Shown: in pieces, positions 43,655 through 51,882 of the stretch | Layout of the letters: each line of letters opens with the position of its first letter | Position numbering within the stretch: position 1 is the stretch's first letter | Assembly: GCF_051380875.1 (NCBI RefSeq) | Contig: NZ_JBNYXW010000011.1 | Location: 186,001-250,000 of the forward strand | Length of the DNA: 64,000 nucleotides | Reading direction: 5' to 3' | From: Janthinobacterium sp051380875 | Lineage (GTDB): Bacteria; Pseudomonadota; Gammaproteobacteria; Burkholderiales; Burkholderiaceae_D | Made by a program: the position numbers and the translations under genes | Notes under the pieces: model-generated | Told to the model about the DNA's origin: nothing | What the model saw: only the letters and a program-made list of their open reading frames with translations | The model's database searches: none

Positions 43655-44100
43655 TGTATCACGGGACCGAGGCGCCCCACGGCGCACACGGTCCCCGCTG
43701 GCCGCTGGCTCGTTCGCGGCCGTCATTGTCGTTGGCAGCAAACGCTCAGTACATCGCCATGGCTGTGTCCGGGTCCGGACCAGTCCATGACGAAAAAAAT
43801 TCAATCTGATCAATTGACGGTGTTCACAACATTGCTGCTGGCCGCACCGTACACGCTCGCGGGCGCTGCCGCCTAGGTGGCAGCGTTCATCAAGGTCGGC
43901 CTGATGCTAGCGATAATCGGACCGTTGATGCGCAGGGCCTGTTTTCTTCGATCGGCAGCGCCTCCATATCGGCCCGGATGCCATCGCCGCGCCGCATTTG
44001 GCCCACCAGGCCTGCGCCGTCCGAGCAGCTTCAGTAAAAAACTTGCGAAGATTAGGCGTGCAGGAGCCGGATCGGTTAGACGTTACTGCCCAGGTAAGCC
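43655..44100. other. Decayed region after the porin gene
   Basis: Contains a 29-codon ORF at 43787-43876 (MTKKIQSDQLTVFTTLLL...) that looks like an orphan signal peptide or first TM segment, and the M20 fragment listed separately. No intact gene. Confidence 0.55.
43935..44024 (-). pseudogene. Fragment of a second M20 amidohydrolase gene
   Basis: About 30 codons on the minus strand read GAGLVGQMRRGDGIRADMEA then LPIEENRP, the N-terminal beta-strand and RADMDALP metal region of M20 peptidases. No start, no catalytic centre and no continuation are present. It differs from the intact copy at 40966, so it is the relic of another family member. Confidence 0.55.
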
Positions 44101-45363
44101 CTACACAGTCTTGTCGCGCCCCTCAGGCAGCGCGATCATTGCCAGGACCGTAATGGCGCTGGTGAATGCCACATACCATGCCGGCGATGCCGCGTTGCCG
44201 GTCGCGTCAATCAGCCACGTGATGACGAACTGGGTCGTGCCACCGAACAGCGCCACCCCGACGGCGTAGGCAAGCGACATGCCTGTGGCGCGTATGCTGC
44301 GCGGCAGCAGTTCCGGGATCGCCACCAGCGACGCTGCACCACTGACTGCTGTCAACGCCGCCAGCAATGCAGTAACCCCGAACAGGGCGATGATGGTCTT
44401 TTGCTCGACCAGCAACATGAAGGCCGGGTAAGTGAGCAACGTGGCCAATATGCGTGGGATCAGCATCACAGGCTTACGACCGAAGCGATCGCAGAGCCAA
44501 CCGCCCAACAGCGCAAAAATCAATGTGGTGAAGCCGGATACCACTGTGGCAGCCATGGCAACCGTCGGCGCAAACTTCAGTGTCATGATGGCATAAGTGG
44601 TCATGTACATGCCCACATAAGTCGATACGGTGCCACCGAGCACGACCAGTGCCGCGAGCATGATCAGGCGGCTGTGCTGGCGCAGTGGCGATGGGCCGCT
44701 CTTGCCCTTGACAGCGGCGTCATGGTCGGACGTTTCGGGCATGGAGTGGCGTAGGTAGACTGCAACTGGAATCAGCAGCAGGCCAAGCGCGAACGGCACG
44801 CGCCAGCCCCAAGCCTGCAGTTCGGTCGGGGTCAAGGCGCTAGTCAAGGCCACGCCCAGTCCCCCTGCGGCCAGCGAGGCGATGCCTTGGCTAGCCAATT
44901 GCCAGCTTCCATACAGGCCGCGTTGGCCTGGCGGAGAAATTTCGATCAGGAAAGCGCTCGAAGGGCCAATCTCGCCGCCCAATGCCAGACCTTGCACCAA
45001 CCGGCAGAGTACGACAATCAGCGGCGCCGCCACGCCGATGCTGTTATAGGAGGGGGTCAGCGCCAGTCCCAGCGTGCCGACGGTCATCAGGCCCATTGTC
45101 AACAGCATGGCCGGCTTGCGGCCCGCGCGGTCGGCAAAGACTCCGATCAGGAGGCCACCGAGGGGGCGCGAGAAGAACCCCACGCCAAATACAGCCACGG
45201 ATAACAACAGACTAGTCAAGGGCGTTGTTGCCGGGAAAAAAGTCTTGCCAATATAGACGGCGAAAAAGGCATAGGTGACGAAATCGTAAAATTCGAGCGC
45301 ATTGCCCGCGACAGTGGCGGCAATGACCCGCCGCGAGACACGAGCAGGTGTTGCTTTGATCAA
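44101..45363 (-). CDS. MHS-family MFS transporter
   Basis: A 420-aa proton symporter of the metabolite:H+ symporter type with 12 predicted spans. The N-terminus GNALEFYDFVTYAFFAVYIG and loop motif DRAGRKPAML are typical of the family (citrate, shikimate, dicarboxylate uptake). DRFGRKPVML repeats the loop in the second half. It points toward the porin and amidohydrolase genes and probably imports the product or substrate of that pathway. Confidence 0.9.
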   Translation of the reverse strand: MIKATPARVSRRVIAATVAGNALEFYDFVTYAFFAVYIGKTFFPATTPLTSLLLSVAVFGVGFFSRPLGGLLIGVFADRAGRKPAMLLTMGLMTVGTLGLALTPSYNSIGVAAPLIVVLCRLVQGLALGGEIGPSSAFLIEISPPGQRGLYGSWQLASQGIASLAAGGLGVALTSALTPTELQAWGWRVPFALGLLLIPVAVYLRHSMPETSDHDAAVKGKSGPSPLRQHSRLIMLAALVVLGGTVSTYVGMYMTTYAIMTLKFAPTVAMAATVVSGFTTLIFALLGGWLCDRFGRKPVMLIPRILATLLTYPAFMLLVEQKTIIALFGVTALLAALTAVSGAASLVAIPELLPRSIRATGMSLAYAVGVALFGGTTQFVITWLIDATGNAASPAWYVAFTSAITVLAMIALPEGRDKTV

Positions 45364-45767
45364 AGCCTACCGAGCATGACCAGTGGTGGTCGGTGCCTTA
45401 TCCGGTGGGATTGAGTTGAGTGTGGAACGTGCACGTATGCTCCTTGATATGGCTTGCAATGGAGTAACAATGACCGGTTCGGCGTTGACTGCCGATGCGG
45501 GTCTGCCCACTAGCCTGAATTTTGCATAAGGAGGCAAGAATGCCGTAAGTGATTGATAAAAATGGAGTTGTCTAGAAACACACCCTGTCAACACGAACAC
45601 ACCTTGTCCGACATGAATTCTACCCCAGAGCAACTCCGTTTGCATCCATTCCCGTCCATAGCGTCGGTACCGATTTCGCCGGCGGCGGTTCGTCGTCCGA
45701 TCTCGGTCCTGTTTTGCTGCGCGGCGTCGACCTTCAGATCGGGTTGACCAGGCGCATCGCTGCAGCG
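45364..45767. other. Region between the MHS transporter and the integrase fragment
   Basis: No credible gene. Two 12-bp near-identical direct repeats, ACACACCCTGTC (45578-45589) and ACACACCTTGTC (45597-45608), 19 bp apart, follow TGTCTAGAA; this looks like the terminal region of an insertion sequence, but I cannot name a family. The missing part of the integrase is not found here. Confidence 0.45.
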
Positions 45768-46277
45768 TTATCTGACCGTTGCCATCAGAGTTACGTGAGC
45801 CATTCGTATCACGATATTTTGACGCAGTGCATTTACCAAATTGGCTGCGGCTACGAGGATGGGAACGACTGCGTCCTGACGCAGCTGCGGCAATTTTTCC
45901 GCGATGAAATAGCGATTGATACGGTCGAGTTCGTAGTTGGCTCCTGTCTTGGAATTCGTGAACTGATGGGCGTATTTGACTAGCATCCCAGCTGGCTTTA
46001 TTTTGGAAGGACCAGCCCAAGCTGGGTTGATGACTTTTCCCCATCCCACTTCGGTCGCGTTTGCCCACTTTTTTACGGCAGCCTTGGTTGCGAAATTTTT
46101 CTTGACGCGCTCGCCGAGCTCGTTCGCACACGCTTGCCAGCCTTTGCGATGCTTATAGATGCAGGCCATCTCAGCTCTTTCCCAGTGTGGGACGAGCAGC
46201 GGCCGGCGGTCTGGCGCCTTTTGCGAGGGTGGCTTGGTTTTGTAACTGCGGGGGTATTGCGGGGTGAATCGTTGCAT
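45768..46277 (-). pseudogene. N-terminal fragment of a tyrosine-type integrase
   Basis: 169 codons with a good start (GGAG 7 nt before the ATG). Residues about 38-75 (ACIYKHRKGWQACANELGER, then KKNFATKAAVKKWANATE) match the arm-type DNA-binding domain of phage/island integrases. NRYFIAEKLPQLRQD starts the core-binding domain, after which the text degenerates (VILRMAHVTLMATVR-like) and stops. The catalytic domain with R-H-R-Y is absent. It lies 250 bp downstream of tRNA-Lys, the usual attachment target of such elements. Confidence 0.6.
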
Positions 46278-46477
46278 CGTATATCTCCATTTCTGTTGAG
46301 ATACACACTAGGTAGACGGGATATTTTTTCGACGTGAAAGGCGAAAATTATTTTGCATTAGCGTTGCGACTTCACCGAATAGAAAGACTGTTCATCCGAA
46401 CTCGTCTTGCGTTGGCCCAAAAGCTGCATGCCTCCCGGCGCGCCTCGGAAGCCCACTTGCTGTCCTGGCGCTGGACG

Positions 46478-46506
46478 AAAAAAAGGGCTTCCTGATGGAA
46501 GCCCTT
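46478..46506 (-). terminator. Terminator of the tRNA-Lys gene
   Basis: On the minus strand AAGGGCTTCC-ATCA-GGAAGCCCTT runs into a seven-T tract, 22 nt past the tRNA 3' end. Confidence 0.88.
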
Positions 46507-46527
46507 GATTTCACTACTTCTTATTCG

Positions 46528-46603
46528 TGGTAGGCCGTGCGGGATTCGAACCTGCGACCAACGGATTAAAAGTCCGCTGCTCTACCAGCTGAGCTAACGA
46601 CCC
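46528..46603 (-). tRNA. tRNA-Lys (anticodon TTT), CCA encoded
   Basis: On the minus strand a 76-nt cloverleaf begins GGGTCGTTAGCTCAG, has the anticodon loop CTTTTAA, the T-arm GGTTCGAATCC and ends in CCA. Acceptor arm GGGTCGT pairs with ACGGCCT allowing wobble and mismatch typical of Lys tRNAs in this group. Confidence 0.95.
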
Positions 46604-46658
46604 GAAAGAGGCCGCATTATATATCAGTTGAAAAAGAATGCCAAGGCATTCCTGCAGG

Positions 46659-47068
46659 GTGTGTTAGCCCAAAGTAGTAATGTCCCCTTCGTGCAGAGTA
46701 GTAATGTCCCCTTTTGGGATAAACGGGCACGAAATCATGGTGGTGCAGATGAGCGGCAAGGAAGTGCTGAGATCCCAGCTGATGGCGCAGCTGGTTGAGG
46801 GCAAGCTGAGGCAGAAAGAGGCGTCCGAGCGGCTCGGCGTCACCGTACGCCAAATCAAGCGACTTAAGCGTCGCTACGTTGTTGCAGGCTCTGCTGGCTT
46901 GGTGAGCGCGAAGCGGGGTCAGCCGTCGAAGCGGCGCATCGATGCCGCGTTGCTGGGCCAAGCCATGGCTCTGGTTGGCGCGCACTATGCCGACTTTGGT
47001 CCGACGCTGGCAGCGGAGAAGTTGCGCGAAGTCCATGGCGTGACACTCTCGGTCGAAACATTCCTGCA
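46659..47068 (+). mobile_element. Truncated ISNCY-type insertion sequence end
   Basis: The left end carries two exact 17-bp copies of AGTAGTAATGTCCCCTT (46673-46689 and 46697-46713), a doubled terminal motif common at IS ends. A transposase 5' part follows, and the element stops abruptly at the right-hand 13-bp repeat, so its larger part is missing. Confidence 0.65.
46737..47060 (+). pseudogene. Transposase 5' fragment (ISNCY/IS1202-like)
   Basis: About 108 codons from MVVQMSGKEVLRSQLM. The HTH segment (LRQKEASERLGVTVRQIKRL) and the following KRGQPSKRRID and HYADFGPTLAAEKL are typical of the N-terminal part of ISNCY-group transposases. The reading breaks after VTLSVET, where a complete protein would continue for some 300 residues with the DDE domain. 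Confidence 0.75.
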
Positions 47069-47095
47069 GCATTCCTGCAGGAAAATGAATATGGC

Positions 47096-48865
47096 TCAAT
47101 GCAAGGCGGCCGTGAGCTTCAGCACTTCCGCGATGCTGCTCGTGCCGTCGATGACTTTGTGCGCGCCGGCGATGCGCAGCGGCGTCATGCCGTCGCGGAT
47201 GCTCTGGCGGCGCAGCGCGTGCAGGTCGGCGCCGGACCTGATCAACTGGCTGAACGCCTGCGTCACGCCCAGCAGCTCGTAGATACCGGCGCGGCCCCGG
47301 TAGCCGCTGTGCCGGCACGGAGCGCAGCCCATGGGACGGTAGACGTTGCCTGGCCGCGCCAGCTGGCCGCCCGCCAGGCTTTGCCATTGCGCCTCGCCCG
47401 GCGCGCCATCGGGCTGCTTGCAATCGGGACACAGGCAGCGCAGCAATCGCTGCGCCAGCACGCCGATCAGGCAAGCTTCCAGCAGGTAGGCGGGCACGCC
47501 CAGTTCCAGCAGGCGCACCACGGCCGAGGGCGCGTCATTGGTATGCAGGGTCGACAGCACCAGATGGCCCGTCAGCGCGGCCTGGATGGCCATCTCGGCC
47601 GTGGCCAGGTCGCGGATTTCGCCCACCATGATGATGTCGGGGTCTTGCCGCATCAGCGCCCGCACGCCATCGGCAAACGACAGTTCCATGCCGGCCTGGG
47701 TTTGCACCTGCATCTGGTTGAAAGCGGGCTCGACCATTTCGATGGGGTCTTCCACCGTGCACACATTGACGGCGCTGCTGGCCAGCGCCTTCAAAGTGCT
47801 GTACAGGGTGGTGGTCTTGCCCGAGCCGGTCGGACCCGTTACCAGCACGATGCCGTGTGCGCGCGCCGTCAACTGTTGCCAGCGCTGTGCATCGGCCGGC
47901 GGAAAGCCCAGCTCAGACAGGCTCTTGATGGCGATCTCGGGATCGAAGATGCGCATGACGAGCTTTTCGCCAAAAGCCGTGGGCAAGGTCGACAGGCGCA
48001 GCTCGATTTCCTGGCCCTGCGCATTGCGCGTCTTGATGCGGCCATCTTGCGGGCGGCGCTTTTCCAGCACGTCCATGCGTCCCAGCAACTTGATGCGCGC
48101 CGTCATGGCCAGCATGACCACGGGCGGCACCTGGTAGGCCTGGTGCAGCATGCCATCGATGCGCAGGCGCACCAGGCCCGCGTCGCGCTTTGGCTCCAGG
48201 TGGATGTCGGAAGCGCGCTGGGAAAATGCGTATTGCCACAGCCAGTCGACGATGCGCACCACGTGCTGGTCGTTGGCGTCCAGGCTGGCTTTGTTGCGCC
48301 CCAGTTCCACCAGTTGCTCGAAATTATGCCGTAGCGCCAGGTCTTGCGTGGAGGCCAATCTGGCCACCTTGACGGAGCTGGCAAGGCTGAAAAATTGCGC
48401 GATGGCATCGGCGATGTGCAGGGGATTGGCGATCACCAGGCTCAGCTTGCGTGGCGCCAGCGTCCCCAGCTCCGCCTGCCAGGCCAGTGCATACGGCTGG
48501 GCCGTGGCGATGACGATGCGCTCTGGCGTGCTTTCCACCGGCAGGATATTGAAGCGGGCCGCATAGCCTGCCGTCATGACGTCGGCCACCTGGCTGAAAT
48601 CGATGTGCAGGGGGTCGATGCGCAAATAGGGCAGGCCCGCGCGCTGCGCCAGCCAGGCGCACAGGGTATCGAGCGTCAGCGCGCCGTGGGCGATGCTGCA
48701 CAGCGGATGTGGGGCGGGTGCCGGCAGATGGGCGTTCTGAGCGGCGATGGCGTTCGCTTGCGCGGCGTCAAGCAAGCCGTCTTCCTGCAGCCAGGCCAGC
48801 AATTGTGGCAATGCCAGCGGCGTATTGGATGGTGCGGGAGGGGAGGCAGGAGGGGAAACGGACAT
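47096..48865 (-). CDS. GspE/PulE-family secretion or pilus ATPase
   Basis: A 589-aa hexameric ATPase of type II secretion/type IV pilus systems. After a Pro/Ala-rich start comes the MshE-like N-domain (about 65-165). The T2SSE core has RASDIHLEP, Walker A GPTGSGKTTT, Asp box EDPIEMVEP, Walker B RQDPDIIMVGEIRD and the His box LSTLHTND. The zinc-binding Cys motifs CLCPDC and CAPC follow. It stands alone here without pilin or secretin genes, so its partner system lies elsewhere. Its 3' end is only a few bases from the IS fragment but intact. Confidence 0.9.
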   Translation of the reverse strand: MSVSPPASPPAPSNTPLALPQLLAWLQEDGLLDAAQANAIAAQNAHLPAPAPHPLCSIAHGALTLDTLCAWLAQRAGLPYLRIDPLHIDFSQVADVMTAGYAARFNILPVESTPERIVIATAQPYALAWQAELGTLAPRKLSLVIANPLHIADAIAQFFSLASSVKVARLASTQDLALRHNFEQLVELGRNKASLDANDQHVVRIVDWLWQYAFSQRASDIHLEPKRDAGLVRLRIDGMLHQAYQVPPVVMLAMTARIKLLGRMDVLEKRRPQDGRIKTRNAQGQEIELRLSTLPTAFGEKLVMRIFDPEIAIKSLSELGFPPADAQRWQQLTARAHGIVLVTGPTGSGKTTTLYSTLKALASSAVNVCTVEDPIEMVEPAFNQMQVQTQAGMELSFADGVRALMRQDPDIIMVGEIRDLATAEMAIQAALTGHLVLSTLHTNDAPSAVVRLLELGVPAYLLEACLIGVLAQRLLRCLCPDCKQPDGAPGEAQWQSLAGGQLARPGNVYRPMGCAPCRHSGYRGRAGIYELLGVTQAFSQLIRSGADLHALRRQSIRDGMTPLRIAGAHKVIDGTSSIAEVLKLTAALH

Positions 48866-48907
48866 GGCCGGCGCCTTTCAGGGCTGCCGGCCGCGCAGGT
48901 GCCGGCT

Positions 48908-49696
48908 TTACAGCGTGCTTGCGATGCCCTTGACCCAGCTCTTGGCGGGCAGCTTGGTGTCGGCGAGGATCTGCTTGGCGCGTTCGAGCAAGGCCGCTTG
49001 CGCCTCGGTATCGAGTGCCACTTTGGTCTTGAAAGCGATTGCCACCACGTTCCCATCATGCACTTCGGGCAGGCAGATCACCTGCGCAAACGCAAACTTC
49101 ATCGCCTTGATGTTTTTCGCATAGCTGGGGTGGTCGCCAAACAGGTTCACCGTCATGATGCCGTGCGGCGCCAGGCAAGCACAGCAAGCGGCGTAGAAAT
49201 CGGCGCTGTCGAGCACGGGGCCGCGCGCCGTGGCGTCATACAGGTCCACTTGCAGGGCGTCCAGGGTGCCATGGTTGGCTGTGTCGTTGACGTAGTCGAG
49301 CGCATCCATCTCGCGTACGTGCAGGTGTTCGTCGTTGGGCGGCAGCTTGAACATCGAGGCGCAGATGGTGATGACGGACGGGTTCAGTTCGATGGCATCG
49401 ACTTGCGCCTCGGGGAACTGGCGGTAGCAGAACTTGGTCAGCGCGCCCGTGCCCAGGCCCAGCTGGGCGAGGCGCTGCGGTTGCTTGATCCATAGCATCC
49501 AGGCCATCATTTGCTGCGCGTACTCCAGTTCCGGCCAGTCCGGCTTGCGGATGCGCATGGCGCCCTGCACCCACTCGGTGCCGAAATGCAGATAGCGCAC
49601 GCCATCCATTTCCGACAGGGTAACGGGGGCGTAGCGGGGTTTGCGCGCGGGGCGCGAGGATTCGACTTGTTCGATGGATTTTCGTTTGATGAGCAT
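48908..49696 (-). CDS. Spermidine-synthase-like class I methyltransferase-fold protein
   Basis: A 262-aa protein. The glycine-rich nucleotide motif reads LGLGTGALTKFCYRQFP, followed by AIELNPSVI and DALDYVND, as in spermidine synthases. The region MVEDMDGVRYLHFG-like (SEMDGVRYLHFGTEWVQGAM) also fits. The short N-terminal domain and missing parts of the decarboxy-SAM site suggest a SpeE-like paralogue rather than proven spermidine synthase. Cytoplasmic. It follows a glycine-zipper gene and precedes the GspE-type gene on the same strand. Confidence 0.8.
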   Translation of the reverse strand: MLIKRKSIEQVESSRPARKPRYAPVTLSEMDGVRYLHFGTEWVQGAMRIRKPDWPELEYAQQMMAWMLWIKQPQRLAQLGLGTGALTKFCYRQFPEAQVDAIELNPSVITICASMFKLPPNDEHLHVREMDALDYVNDTANHGTLDALQVDLYDATARGPVLDSADFYAACCACLAPHGIMTVNLFGDHPSYAKNIKAMKFAFAQVICLPEVHDGNVVAIAFKTKVALDTEAQAALLERAKQILADTKLPAKSWVKGIASTL

Positions 49697-49740
49697 AAGG
49701 CGGCCTGAAAGTGTGGCGCATTATATCGCGCCGGCGCCAT

Positions 49741-49768
49741 AAAAAATGCCAGCCGGAAGGGCTGGCAT
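49741..49768 (-). terminator. Terminator of the glycine-zipper gene
   Basis: On the minus strand ATGCCAGCC-CTTCC-GGCTGGCAT is followed by five T residues, 20 nt past the stop. Confidence 0.9.
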
Positions 49769-49787
49769 GGTACGGGCCGGTTATTGC

Positions 49788-50300
49788 TTACTGTTGTGCC
49801 GGTTCGATCGATACGCGCAGGCGGATGCGTTCGCCCGGATCGTAGGACGTGATGCTCGTGTAGTTGCGGCCGCGGTAGTCATACGTGACCTGGTAGCCCG
49901 TGTTGCGCGATTCCCAGTGATCGACCTGGCGGCATTGCTTGACGGCTTGTTCCTGCACGCCACCCTGGTAGTTGTTCTGGTTGTCGACGCGGTCGCCAAC
50001 GACGGCGCCGGCAATCGCGCCGGCGGCGGCGGCGGCCGTGCGGCCATTGCCGCCACCGACCTGGCTACCGAGCAGGGCGCCGGCGATACCGCCGACGATG
50101 GAACCGCCGGCGCTGCGCTGTTGCGGCGGCGCCTGCACTTGCACGTATTCCGTACGGCATTCCTGGCGTGGGCGATTGATCTGTTCCACTTGCGGCACGA
50201 CGCGCACGACCTTGCCGAAATCTTCAAAGTCGGCGGCCTGGGCGAGTGGCAATGCACCGATACAAAGGGCTGACATCATCAATTTGGCTTGCAAGTTCAT
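49788..50300 (-). CDS. Glycine-zipper 2TM envelope protein
   Basis: A 170-aa exported protein with a signal peptide ending AQAA (about 22). The central region (about 65-105), GSIVGGIAGALLGSQVGGG ... AAAGAIAGAVVGDR, is a glycine-zipper 2TM/17-kDa-antigen type domain. The C-terminal part holds a DHWESRNTGYQVTYDYRGR segment typical of this family. Probably an outer-membrane or periplasmic structural protein; function unknown. Three TGTAACA words lie upstream. Confidence 0.85.
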   Translation of the reverse strand: MNLQAKLMMSALCIGALPLAQAADFEDFGKVVRVVPQVEQINRPRQECRTEYVQVQAPPQQRSAGGSIVGGIAGALLGSQVGGGNGRTAAAAAGAIAGAVVGDRVDNQNNYQGGVQEQAVKQCRQVDHWESRNTGYQVTYDYRGRNYTSITSYDPGERIRLRVSIEPAQQ

Positions 50301-50697
50301 TTGTAACCTCGTTATGGTGAGAATCTTTCAGGGTATTTTTTACAACTTGGGGCTATAGTAATCCGACTGGCACGATGCCTGTGTTGCGCCTGGCAACAAA
50401 ATGTAACAGCCCAAGCCCCTTGCCCCGCAGTCTGTAACATGCACTTTCAATCGATACAAGATGTTGATGACTTGAAACTGGCGGTTTGTAACAAATCTTG
50501 CGTTTGACATCATATTCGGGTTGATTCATGCAGGACAACACGTTACCCTCACGCGTATGGCTTATATAAAATCGCACTGAATCGCATAAAAGTTGATACA
50601 GATCGAATCACCGCGTGCGCATTGACCCGCGTGCGGGGATGCAATAAGAAGAGCAGCTAGAAGAGATCCATACATAACAGGTCGATTTGAGGGAAAA
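50301..50697. other. Divergent intergenic region (glycine-zipper / barstar genes)
   Basis: Holds three copies of TGTAACA on the plus strand (50402, 50433, 50487), which may be regulator half-sites for the glycine-zipper gene. No gene is visible; clear promoters could not be assigned. Confidence 0.5.
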
Positions 50698-51096
50698 ATG
50701 AGTTTGTTACTAACCGTGCCGCCCAACCTTGTCCAGTCCATCCGTGCCTTTCGCGTGACCGAATTACAAGACGAGGCGATTCGTCTCGGGCAGCACTTTT
50801 TATATGCGCATTGCAACGCCGGGCAGACGAAACAACAAGTCATCGGCATTATTGCAGAAGCATTCCTGTTTCCGAAAAATCTGGCGAAGAATTTCGATGC
50901 GCTGCGCCTGTGCCTGACGGACACCATGTTCAAGGCGGGGCCACAGACGGGTTTCCTGGTCGTGCTTGATCAATTGCCAAATACGCAAAAATTCGACAAG
51001 GAAGCGCGCGAGATCCTGCTCGACGTGTTCCGCGACGCGGCCGACTATTGGGCCGAGAAGAAAGTCCCGTTTCGCGTCTTCTATTCGTTTGAGTAA
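50698..51096 (+). CDS. Barstar-family protein
   Basis: A 132-aa protein whose C-terminal two thirds match the barstar (RNase inhibitor) fold: QQVIGIIAEAFLFP, then KNFDALRLCLTD and GFLVVLDQLPNTQKFDKEAR and FRDAADYWAEKKVPFRVFY. KNFDAL holds the Asp region that in barstar blocks barnase. GAGGGAAAA precedes the ATG. No barnase-like gene is adjacent, so the partner is unknown; such solitary barstars are common in Burkholderiales. Confidence 0.85.
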   Translation: MSLLLTVPPNLVQSIRAFRVTELQDEAIRLGQHFLYAHCNAGQTKQQVIGIIAEAFLFPKNLAKNFDALRLCLTDTMFKAGPQTGFLVVLDQLPNTQKFDKEAREILLDVFRDAADYWAEKKVPFRVFYSFE

Positions 51097-51252
51097 ATAC
51101 TTACTCTCATTTCGGTAGCGTAAAACTAGCCCTACGCCAGCCTGGCAAGCGCTATTGCACTGTGGCTGCGGCCAGCGCGCAGCTATGTTGCGGCGCAACA
51201 ATGATGCCGGCCTTTCTTGGTTCGCATCGCCATAGCGGGTACAATGCGCGCT

Positions 51253-51861
51253 ATGAAAAATATCGTTATCCTCATTTCCGGACGCGGCAGCAACATGGAA
51301 GCGGTCGTGCGCGCGGCGCAAGCTGAGCAATGGCCAGCCCGTATTGCCGCCGTCATCAGTAACCGGGCCGATGCCCAGGGATTGGTTTTTGCCGCGGAAC
51401 ACGGGATAGCGACGGCAGTCGTTGCCAACAAGGATTATGCCAGCCGCGAACAGTTCGATGCGGCGCTGCAAGCCGTGATCGACGGCTTTGCCCCCGACCT
51501 GGTCGTGCTGGCCGGTTTCATGCGCATCCTGACGGTGCCATTCGTCGAGCATTACGCTGGGCGCATGCTCAATATCCACCCGTCGCTGCTGCCGCTGTTC
51601 CCGGGCCTGGCGACGCATCGCCAAGCGCTCGATGCGAGCGTGACGGAACACGGCGCGACCGTGCATTTCGTGACTGCCGAGCTCGATCATGGCCCGGCCG
51701 TGGCGAGCGCGGTGGTGCCGGTCTTGCCAGGCGACACAGAAGAAAGCTTATCGGCGCGCGTGCTGGTACAGGAACATCTGCTTTACCCGCGCGCCATTCG
51801 CCTGTTCATTGACGATAAACTGTCAGTCGAGCATGGTCAGGTCCGCGTGGACCCTCAATAA
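51253..51861 (+). CDS. purN: Phosphoribosylglycinamide formyltransferase
   Basis: A 202-aa cytoplasmic enzyme transferring formyl from 10-formyl-THF to GAR in purine synthesis. Motifs are ISGRGSNMEAV, the folate loop LAGFMRIL, catalytic NIHPSLLPLFPG with Asn and His, and the Asp of TAELDHGP. The ATG at 51253 gives the family N-terminus. It is followed after 21 nt by an RsmB-like gene, probably co-transcribed. Confidence 0.95.
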   Translation: MKNIVILISGRGSNMEAVVRAAQAEQWPARIAAVISNRADAQGLVFAAEHGIATAVVANKDYASREQFDAALQAVIDGFAPDLVVLAGFMRILTVPFVEHYAGRMLNIHPSLLPLFPGLATHRQALDASVTEHGATVHFVTAELDHGPAVASAVVPVLPGDTEESLSARVLVQEHLLYPRAIRLFIDDKLSVEHGQVRVDPQ

Positions 51862-51882
51862 AATATTACAGGAAAAATAACA

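Larger units (their letters stand above)
46646..47081. repeat. 13-bp direct repeats flanking the IS fragment
   Basis: GCATTCCTGCAGG occurs at 46646-46658 and again at 47069-47081, bracketing the truncated transposase segment. The right copy is preceded by a further partial copy (CATTCCTGCAG at 47059), and the left copy overlaps a GAATGCC-AA-GGCATTC palindrome. Confidence 0.75.
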
